A DNA stretch of 8,470 nt. It comes from Magnetovibrio sp. (GTDB lineage: Bacteria; Pseudomonadota; Alphaproteobacteria; Rhodospirillales; Magnetovibrionaceae). The stretch spans positions 1-8,470 of the forward strand of contig JAESSV010000247.1 of assembly GCA_016763895.1 (NCBI GenBank). The letters run 5' to 3'. The notes beneath the pieces were generated by a model that saw nothing but the letters and a program-made list of their open reading frames with translations, did no database searches and was not told the origin of the DNA. Position 1 is the stretch's first letter. Each line of letters begins with the position of its first letter. Of this stretch, positions 1 to 4,320 are shown in pieces. Both the position numbers and the translations under genes were made by a program.

Positions 1-300
1 AACCGCCGTTCGGATCATTTCGACCAAACGATCTTGAGCATCTTTGCGATTGGCCACTTGGGTGCGAAACGTTGACGCGGTGAGCACGATCACCCCGTCT
101 GAGGTCATGCGCCGCCCCGCCAATTTTTTAAGACGTAAAGACACCGCATTCGACAATGCTTTGCTGTGGCGCGCATCAAAACGCAATTGTACCGCTGACG
201 ATACCTTGTTGACGTTTTGCCCCCCTGAACCCGGGGCCCGAATAAAGCTTTCTTCAAGCTCATCAGGCGACAAAGAAATGGTGCTGGTGATTTCGATCAT
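1..300 (-). CDS. arfB: Alternative ribosome-rescue factor ArfB (YaeJ/ICT1 family), 3' end cut by window
   Basis: Peptidyl-tRNA hydrolase that frees ribosomes stalled on mRNAs lacking a stop codon: its GGQ motif hydrolyses the peptidyl-tRNA ester while a basic C-terminal tail occupies the empty mRNA channel. The visible 100 residues contain the signature APGSGGQNVNK with GGQ at residues 26-28, followed by SSAVQLRFD and SDGVIVLTA, which line up with E. coli YaeJ along their whole length. The family is about 140 residues, so roughly 40 residues (the basic tail) lie beyond the left edge. The ATG at 300 matches the family's usual N-terminus, but no clear Shine-Dalgarno precedes it. The short length and the LRFD segment after GGQ separate it from release factors RF1/RF2. 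It is transcribed away from the small plus-strand gene beginning at 401. Confidence 0.93.
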   Translation of the reverse strand, partial: MIEITSTISLSPDELEESFIRAPGSGGQNVNKVSSAVQLRFDARHSKALSNAVSLRLKKLAGRRMTSDGVIVLTASTFRTQVANRKDAQDRLVEMIRTAV

Positions 301-360
301 GGGGCAGTTTAGCCTAACTGAATAAAGGCTTGGGTTAAATTTTCTGAATTCCCAAATATT

Positions 361-369
361 TGTTATACT
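361..369 (+). promoter_or_regulatory. Extended -10 promoter for the 77-residue gene
   Basis: The sequence TGTTATACT is a TGN extension joined to a near-consensus -10 (TATACT). No good -35 lies 16-18 bases upstream, as is common for extended -10 promoters. Transcription would begin near 376. That would leave a codon at 377 almost leaderless and supports the internal ATG at 401 as the true start. Confidence 0.5.
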
Positions 370-400
370 ATAAAGAGTGCTTGTGAAAGGGGTGCTTATC

Positions 401-634
401 ATGTCCGAAAAACGTCTTAGTGATGCCGTCGTAAAGGCCCACCAGATTGCCTGTTTTGAAGGCAAAAAAGATATTGCTCTGTTGCTGTTTGAAGCTTTAG
501 AGCTGGAACTTACCCGTATTGGCGGTGTAATAACCGATCGTCGCGAACAAACCGACCTGATTGAAGGCGCCTTTGACCTCCACGAAAAAACCTTCGATCC
601 CATAGATCCGAGTGAACAAAAAACAGGGTTTTAG
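401..634 (+). CDS. Small hypothetical protein, 77 residues
   Basis: I do not recognise the family. The ATG at 401 follows a purine-rich ribosome site (GAAAGGGG, about 385-392) at a workable distance. An in-frame ATG at 377 sits almost on the predicted transcription start and is less likely. The protein is probably mostly helical and soluble, with no signal peptide or membrane segment. Residues 3-37 look like one or two amphipathic helices, with one Cys (18) and a leucine-rich stretch (ALLLFEALELEL, residues 26-37). A charged segment rich in Asp, Glu and Arg follows, then a polar acidic tail (DPIDPSEQKTGF). Codon use and amino-acid composition look like a real gene. It lies alone, divergent from arfB, so its context says nothing about function. 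It could be a helical adaptor or dimerising protein, but that is a guess. Confidence 0.72.
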   Translation: MSEKRLSDAVVKAHQIACFEGKKDIALLLFEALELELTRIGGVITDRREQTDLIEGAFDLHEKTFDPIDPSEQKTGF

Positions 635-675
635 GGTTGTATTTTTATCCTTTAATTCCGATTCTCTACAAAATT

Positions 676-688
676 CACTTTAAAAGTG
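676..688. repeat. 13-base palindrome, possible operator
   Basis: CACTTT-A-AAAGTG is a perfect inverted repeat with a single central base, lying 41 bases after the 77-residue gene. It has no T-tract, so it is not an intrinsic terminator by itself. It could be a protein-binding site or chance in AT-rich DNA. Confidence 0.3.
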
Positions 689-734
689 TTTAAAAGAGGA
701 TTTCAAGTTGCACTTATAACCATATGATTTTGTT

Positions 735-755
735 TGAATAAAACTATTTTATTCA
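735..755. repeat. AT-rich inverted repeat, 9-base arms
   Basis: TGAATAAAA (735-743) and TTTTATTCA (747-755) are perfect reverse complements separated by CTA. The site lies in the non-coding stretch between the 77-residue gene and the structured RNA region. It may be an operator for the downstream transcript or a weak bidirectional transcription stop. Nothing else is recognisable between 635 and 796. Confidence 0.55.
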
Positions 756-799
756 GAATTATATATACAAACTTCCTTTAAGTCAGGGATAATACTGTG

Positions 800-912
800 T
801 GTGATGAGCGTCACCATCCTTACATTTACTTTGCATCTAAGCACTTTGGCAGATGCAATGGTGCGTCAGAGCAATGGGGCTTGTCCCATTTTGGATGTAA
901 GGAGTTGGATTT
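800..912 (+). promoter_or_regulatory. Structured RNA leader that sequesters a Shine-Dalgarno (riboswitch- or thermosensor-like)
   Basis: The segment TCCTTACAT (817-825) is exactly complementary to ATGTAAGGA (895-903), which includes most of the TAAGGAG ribosome site of the small ORF at 913. Two U-G pairs and one A-U pair (826-828 with 892-894) lengthen the stem to 12 pairs. It encloses two more hairpins: TTGCATCT/AGATGCAA (831-838 with 851-858, 12-base loop), and AATGGG/CCCATT (873-878 with 885-890), closable with a G-U pair over a CTTG loop. Together they make a three-way junction. CACCA (812-816) can also pair with TGGTG (859-863), as a pseudoknot or a competing fold, and with GTGA (801-804). 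A candidate -10 (GATAAT, 788-793) lies just upstream without a convincing -35. I do not match this to a known riboswitch class. The pairing is seen directly; a switching function is inferred. Confidence 0.55.
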
Positions 913-1044
913 ATGGATTTCCATTTTTTCAATAAACCGAAAGGTGTGTTTGTTCGTAGCTATGAGCGCACACGGTTAGGCCACCGAGAACATGTTTGTT
1001 CTCATTGGCGGTCTTGGCCTAGGCAGTTAGAGCTGCCGTTTTAA
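913..1044 (+). CDS. Small basic aromatic protein, 43 residues, behind a structured leader
   Basis: The ATG at 913 is preceded by a perfect TAAGGAG (898-904) with an 8-base spacer, the clearest ribosome site in this stretch, and the frame runs to TAA at 1042-1044. The product is rich in Arg, His and aromatic residues: Phe 3, 5, 6 and 13; Trp 32 and 35; His 4, 24, 27 and 31; one Cys (29). It has no membrane segment. The pattern V-V-R-S-Y-x-R-x-R-x-G-x-x-E-x-V-x-x-H-x-R-x-x-P (residues 12-36) recalls a short Tyr/His/Arg/Pro motif I associate with small bacterial proteins, but I cannot name a family. The basic, aromatic composition would suit nucleic-acid or ribosome binding (inference). The leader can mask its ribosome site, so translation is probably conditional. 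An alternative reading is that the whole region is a non-coding RNA and the ORF is incidental. Confidence 0.5.
   Translation: MDFHFFNKPKGVFVRSYERTRLGHREHVCSHWRSWPRQLELPF
1022..1042 (+). terminator. Possible intrinsic terminator overlapping the end of the 43-codon ORF
   Basis: GGCAG (1022-1026) pairs with CTGCC (1033-1037) over a 6-base loop, followed by GTTTT. The stem is short and the U-run has only four bases, so termination would be weak. It sits on the last codons and stop of the small ORF. Confidence 0.35.
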
Positions 1045-1060
1045 GGGTCGATGTAAATCG

Positions 1061-1080
1061 GTGGCGTTCACCACATTTTT
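1061..1080 (+). terminator. Weak intrinsic terminator after the 43-codon ORF
   Basis: GTGG (1061-1064) pairs with CCAC (1071-1074), directly followed by ATTTTT. A small CGAT/ATCG hairpin (1049-1060) stacks just upstream. Individually weak, the stems together with the hairpin at 1022 would form a plausible 3' end for the small transcript. Confidence 0.35.
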
Positions 1081-1234
1081 AATTCAACCAGTAGAATCCA
1101 TATCAAGTGTCCTGTCCAGTCCAAACAAAAAATGTTCCTTTACATGTTTAAGAGCAAAATTGGTGGACTCTTTCAATGACTTAAGGATCAGAAATCTGAA
1201 GTGGGGCTGTTTTTTATGGCGAACGCCGTTCTCT

Positions 1235-1248
1235 TGTAAATATTTACA
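1235..1248. repeat. Perfect 14-base palindrome TGTAAATATTTACA
   Basis: The site is a perfect dyad of the TGTAAA-TTTACA type, typical in form of a dimeric repressor operator. It lies in the gap between the small ORF and the typA terminator, with no clear promoter beside it. From 1081 to 1287 I see no other feature. A GTG-initiated minus-strand frame here lacks a ribosome site. Confidence 0.4.
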
Positions 1249-1287
1249 GCGTTGTGCGACAAAAGATTCGCTCTTAAATGGCTCCAC

Positions 1288-1326
1288 AAAAAAAGCCCGA
1301 AGCTTTTGGCTCCGGGCTTTTTTTTT
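1288..1326 (-). terminator. Bidirectional intrinsic terminator after typA
   Basis: AGCCCG (1294-1299) pairs with CGGGCT (1313-1318), with an inner AGC/GCT step and a 5-base loop. Seven A's flank the left arm and nine T's the right, so it works on either strand. It lies 18 bases beyond the typA stop and ends the kinase-typA operon. It would also stop plus-strand readthrough from the small-RNA region. Confidence 0.9.
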
Positions 1327-1344
1327 AAACGGGGTATATGGCGT

Positions 1345-3159
1345 TTATCTTTTGCCGCCGCGTGCTTGGCGTTTGCGGATGTTGGGGTCCAAATAACGTT
1401 TGCGCATGCGGACGTTTTCGCGTGTGACTTCAACTTGTTCATCGTCTTGGATGTATGAAATCATTTGTTCCAGGCTTAACGAACGGGGTGTGGTCAAGCG
1501 CACGGCTTCGTCGGTGCCCGATGAACGCACGTTGGACAATTGTTTGCCCTTCATGGGGTTCACTTCCAAATCACCGGGGCGAGAATGTTCGCCGATGATC
1601 ATGCCTTCATACACTTTGATTTGCGCGCCCAAGAACAATGGTCCACGCCCTTCTAAATTAAACAACGCATAAGGAACCGTGGTTCCGGCACTGTTGGAAA
1701 TCAACACGCCATTGCGACGACCGGGAAGGGGGCCGGCAAAGGGAATGTAAGAATGAAAGGTGCGGGCCATGATGCCTGTGCCACGGGTTTCGGTGAGGAA
1801 TTCACCCAAATATCCGATCATGCCACGGGCGGGAACATGGAACACCAAACGGGTCTTGCCGCCGCCAGAGGGGCGCATATCAATCATTTTACCTTTGCGA
1901 AGGCTCAGGGCCTCAACAACGATGCCAGAATATTCTTCATCAACATCTGCGGTCACTTCTTCGAGGGGTTCATGCTTAACGCCATCGATTTCTTGCATCA
2001 CAACGCGGGGCCGCGATACGGTCAGCTCGAACCCTTCGCGGCGCATTTGTTCGATCAACACGCCCAATTGCAATTCGCCACGTCCGGCAACGTCAAAGCC
2101 ATCGGAGCCTTCGCCATCGGTGATGCGCAAGGCCACGTTGCCTTCGGCTTCGGCAAACAAGCGATCGCGGATCATGCGCGACGTAACTTTGGTGCCTTCA
2201 CGTCCGGCAAGCGGGGAATCGTTCACCGCAAACATCATGGACAAGGTTGGTGGATCAACAGGTTGGGCTTCCAAGGCGGAGGTGATCGCCGTATCGCACA
2301 AGGTGTCAGCCACCGTGGCTTTGGACAGACCTGCAATGGCCACCAAATCGCCGGAATGCACTTCGTCCACGGGAACGCGGTCCAAACCTTGAAAGGCCAA
2401 CAGCTTGGAAACACGCCCGGTTTCGATCACTTCACCCGCCGCGTTCAAGGCTTTCACGGTCATGCCCATCTTGGCGGTACCGGAATGCACACGCCCGGTC
2501 AGGATGCGGCCCAAGAACGGGTCGGATTCCAATGTTGTCGCCAACATAGAAAAGGGCTCATCGGGGATTTGGGTCGGAGCGGGGACATGTTCCAAAATGG
2601 TGTCAAAAATGATGTCCATGTTGTCTTGAGGACCATCCGGCGTAGCGGTGGCCCAGCCGTTTTTTGCCGAAGCAAAAATGGTGGGAAAATCCAATTGATC
2701 GTCCGTGGCGTCCATGGTGGAAAACAGATCGAAAATTTCGTCTTGAACTTCGTAAGCGCGCTGTTCAGGCTTGTCGACTTTGTTCACAACAACGATGGGT
2801 TTCAAGCCAAGTTTCAAAGCTTTGCCGGTCACAAACTTGGTTTGCGGCATGGCGCCTTCGGCGGCGTCAACCAACAACAATACACCGTCAACCATGGACA
2901 AGATGCGTTCGACTTCACCACCAAAGTCGGCGTGACCCGGAGTATCGACGATGTTGATGCGCGTGCCTTTCCATTCGACCGAAGTCGGCTTGGCGGTGAT
3001 GGTGATGCCACGTTCGCGTTCAAGTTCGCCGGAATCCATCGCGCGTTCCGTCACGTTTTCGTTTTCACGGAAGGTACCCGATTGTTTCAGCAATACGTCG
3101 ACCAGGGTGGTTTTACCGTGATCAACGTGAGCGATAATAGCGATGTTACGAATTTTCAT
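1345..3159 (-). CDS. typA: Translational GTPase TypA/BipA
   Basis: Ribosome-associated GTPase related to EF-G, linked in other bacteria to 50S subunit assembly, stress and cold growth. All five G motifs are intact: AHVDHGKT (10-17), RERGITI with the switch I threonine (48-54), DTPGH (72-76), NKVD (126-129) and SAK (164-166). The EF-Tu-like domain II follows at roughly residues 200-290, then the EF-G-like domains and the BipA-specific C-terminal domain with its conserved [18 protein letters not shown] stretch. The length of 604 residues is normal for the family and no residue is missing. The ATG at 3159 directly begins the canonical [17 protein letters not shown] sequence, with an AAAGGA ribosome site a little further upstream than ideal. 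It lies 21 bases after the adenosine kinase stop with no terminator between, so the two are co-transcribed. The transcript ends at the hairpin at 1288-1326. Confidence 0.97.
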   Translation of the reverse strand: MKIRNIAIIAHVDHGKTTLVDVLLKQSGTFRENENVTERAMDSGELERERGITITAKPTSVEWKGTRINIVDTPGHADFGGEVERILSMVDGVLLLVDAAEGAMPQTKFVTGKALKLGLKPIVVVNKVDKPEQRAYEVQDEIFDLFSTMDATDDQLDFPTIFASAKNGWATATPDGPQDNMDIIFDTILEHVPAPTQIPDEPFSMLATTLESDPFLGRILTGRVHSGTAKMGMTVKALNAAGEVIETGRVSKLLAFQGLDRVPVDEVHSGDLVAIAGLSKATVADTLCDTAITSALEAQPVDPPTLSMMFAVNDSPLAGREGTKVTSRMIRDRLFAEAEGNVALRITDGEGSDGFDVAGRGELQLGVLIEQMRREGFELTVSRPRVVMQEIDGVKHEPLEEVTADVDEEYSGIVVEALSLRKGKMIDMRPSGGGKTRLVFHVPARGMIGYLGEFLTETRGTGIMARTFHSYIPFAGPLPGRRNGVLISNSAGTTVPYALFNLEGRGPLFLGAQIKVYEGMIIGEHSRPGDLEVNPMKGKQLSNVRSSGTDEAVRLTTPRSLSLEQMISYIQDDEQVEVTRENVRMRKRYLDPNIRKRQARGGKR

Positions 3160-3180
3160 TATACTTATATCCTTTAGGCC

Positions 3181-4176
3181 TTAGCCCAATTTAGATTTCA
3201 CCACTTCGTCAAGCGGCGTTTCAGGGCGCGCGCCGAAGTGGCTGATGATTTCTGCGGCGGCGATTCCGCCCAAACGAGCACAATGGACCAAATCGTCTTG
3301 GCCCCCGTCCGTGTAGCCAAACAAGAAGCCAGCGGCATAGGCATCACCGGCCCCTGTTGTATCGATGACTGTTACGTTTGGTTCGGCGTCGACCACGTGG
3401 ACTTCATCACCGGACACCACGACGGACCCATGGGATGAACGCGTTAATGCGGCAATATTGCAATGTCCACGCACGTGTTGCAAAGCCGCATCAAATGTAT
3501 CGACTTGGTACAGGGCTTTGATTTCGTCTTCATTGGCGAACAAAATATCAATGTGATTTTCCACCAATTCCAAGAAACTTTCGCGGTGGCGATCCACGCA
3601 GAAGGGATCTGACAAAGACAAAGACACTTCACGGCCGGCATCGTGGGCTTGCTGAGCGGCTTTGACAAAAGCGGCTTTAGCTTCTTCGCGATCCCAAAGA
3701 TAACCTTCCAGGTAGGTGACCTTTGCGTTTCGAACCACGTTGGTATCAACGTCTTCGGCCGACAATTCAACACAGGCTCCCAAAAAGGTGCTCATGGTGC
3801 GTTCGGCGTCTGGAGTGACGTTAATCAGGCACCGCGCGGTGGGTGGGCCTTCGGTGGCGGCTTCGGTTGGAAAGTCGACCCCAATGGCTTTGATGTCATG
3901 ATTGAAAACCTTGCCCAACTGGTCATTTTTGACTTTGCCAATGAACGCCCCCTTGCCGCCAAGGCTGGCCAGGCATGCGATGGTGTTGGCCGCCGATCCG
4001 CCGGAACATTCAATGGCCGAAGCCATATCCTCATACAGTGTGTCGGCTGTGTCTGTATCGATCAAAGCCATGGTGCCTTTGGTCATATTGTGACGCGTCA
4101 AAAACGCGTCATCAGCTTGGGCCAAAACATCAACAATAGCATTTCCGATGCCCACCACGTCATAGCGTGCACTCAT
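3181..4176 (-). CDS. Adenosine kinase-like PfkB-family sugar kinase
   Basis: ATP-dependent kinase of the ribokinase/PfkB family, most likely phosphorylating adenosine to AMP (purine salvage) in the cytoplasm. PfkB signature 1 is the glycine-rich CSGGSAANT at 57-65 leading into GGKGAFIGKV (73-82). The mid-protein ANEDE (214-218) matches the family's Asn-Glu magnesium/phosphate site. PfkB signature 2, DTTGAGDAYAAGFL (272-285), provides the anion hole and the catalytic base Asp278. The N-terminal YDVVGIGNAIVDV is typical of adenosine kinase-like members. At 331 residues the length is normal. I chose the ATG at 4176 because AAGGAG lies 8 bases upstream; an in-frame GTG at 4185 overlaps that ribosome site and is unlikely. 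It is first in an operon with typA. Substrate specificity within PfkB kinases is hard to read from sequence, so adenosine is probable, not certain. Confidence 0.88.
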   Translation of the reverse strand: MSARYDVVGIGNAIVDVLAQADDAFLTRHNMTKGTMALIDTDTADTLYEDMASAIECSGGSAANTIACLASLGGKGAFIGKVKNDQLGKVFNHDIKAIGVDFPTEAATEGPPTARCLINVTPDAERTMSTFLGACVELSAEDVDTNVVRNAKVTYLEGYLWDREEAKAAFVKAAQQAHDAGREVSLSLSDPFCVDRHRESFLELVENHIDILFANEDEIKALYQVDTFDAALQHVRGHCNIAALTRSSHGSVVVSGDEVHVVDAEPNVTVIDTTGAGDAYAAGFLFGYTDGGQDDLVHCARLGGIAAAEIISHFGARPETPLDEVVKSKLG

Positions 4177-4197
4177 GGTATTCACTCCTTAACAATC

Positions 4198-4248
4198 AAA
4201 AAAAGGCTCTTTGTGGACCCTATTGGGCGCACGGAAAAAGGGAGCCTT
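4198..4248 (-). promoter_or_regulatory. Terminator-like hairpin in the kinase leader (attenuator or glnD terminator)
   Basis: Read on the minus strand, AAGGCTC (4248-4242) pairs with GAGCCTT (4209-4203), immediately followed by an unbroken run of seven T's (4204-4198, overlapping the arm). Inside the 32-base loop a smaller symmetric hairpin, GTG..CCC-AATA-GGG..CAC, can form. It lies downstream of the predicted operon promoter and upstream of the kinase ribosome site, so it could attenuate the operon. It could also simply end transcripts arriving from glnD. Confidence 0.5.
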
Positions 4249-4259
4249 GAATTTGGCGC

Positions 4260-4287
4260 AGTATAGCCATGACGGGCCGGGGAGCAA
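4260..4287 (-). promoter_or_regulatory. Sigma70-type promoter for the kinase-typA operon
   Basis: On the minus strand, -35 TTGCTC (4287-4282) and -10 TATACT (4265-4260) are separated by 16 bases. Transcription would begin near 4253, giving a leader of about 75 bases that carries the terminator-like hairpin. No separate terminator is visible between the glnD stop and this promoter. Confidence 0.55.
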
Positions 4288-4320
4288 GAGCTATATTTTT
4301 CGGGGTTTTTTACGTACTTT

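Noticed and set aside
800..912. ROSE-type RNA thermometer or a TPP, fluoride, SAM-II or purine riboswitch
   Set aside because: The conserved sequence hallmarks of these classes are not visible. Only the general architecture (masked ribosome site) is shared, so no class name was given.
797..979. Plus-strand 60-codon frame overlapping the structured leader
   Set aside because: It has no ribosome site at 797 and it overlaps, in another frame, the ORF at 913 that has an ideal one.
1084..1287. Minus-strand 67-codon frame in the gap after typA
   Set aside because: Its GTG start lies inside the terminator next to the T-run with no Shine-Dalgarno. The product is not recognisable, and the frame stays open into typA simply because stops are rare there.
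635..1344. tRNA, SRP RNA, tmRNA or RNase P RNA in the long gap
   Set aside because: No cloverleaf with a GGTTCGAATCC-like T arm and no conserved cores of the other RNAs were found on either strand.
1753..3177. A 474-codon open frame antisense to typA
   Set aside because: It lies entirely opposite a textbook TypA with all G motifs. Its product is rich in His, Gly and Phe in the manner of an antisense shadow, and no ribosome site was found.
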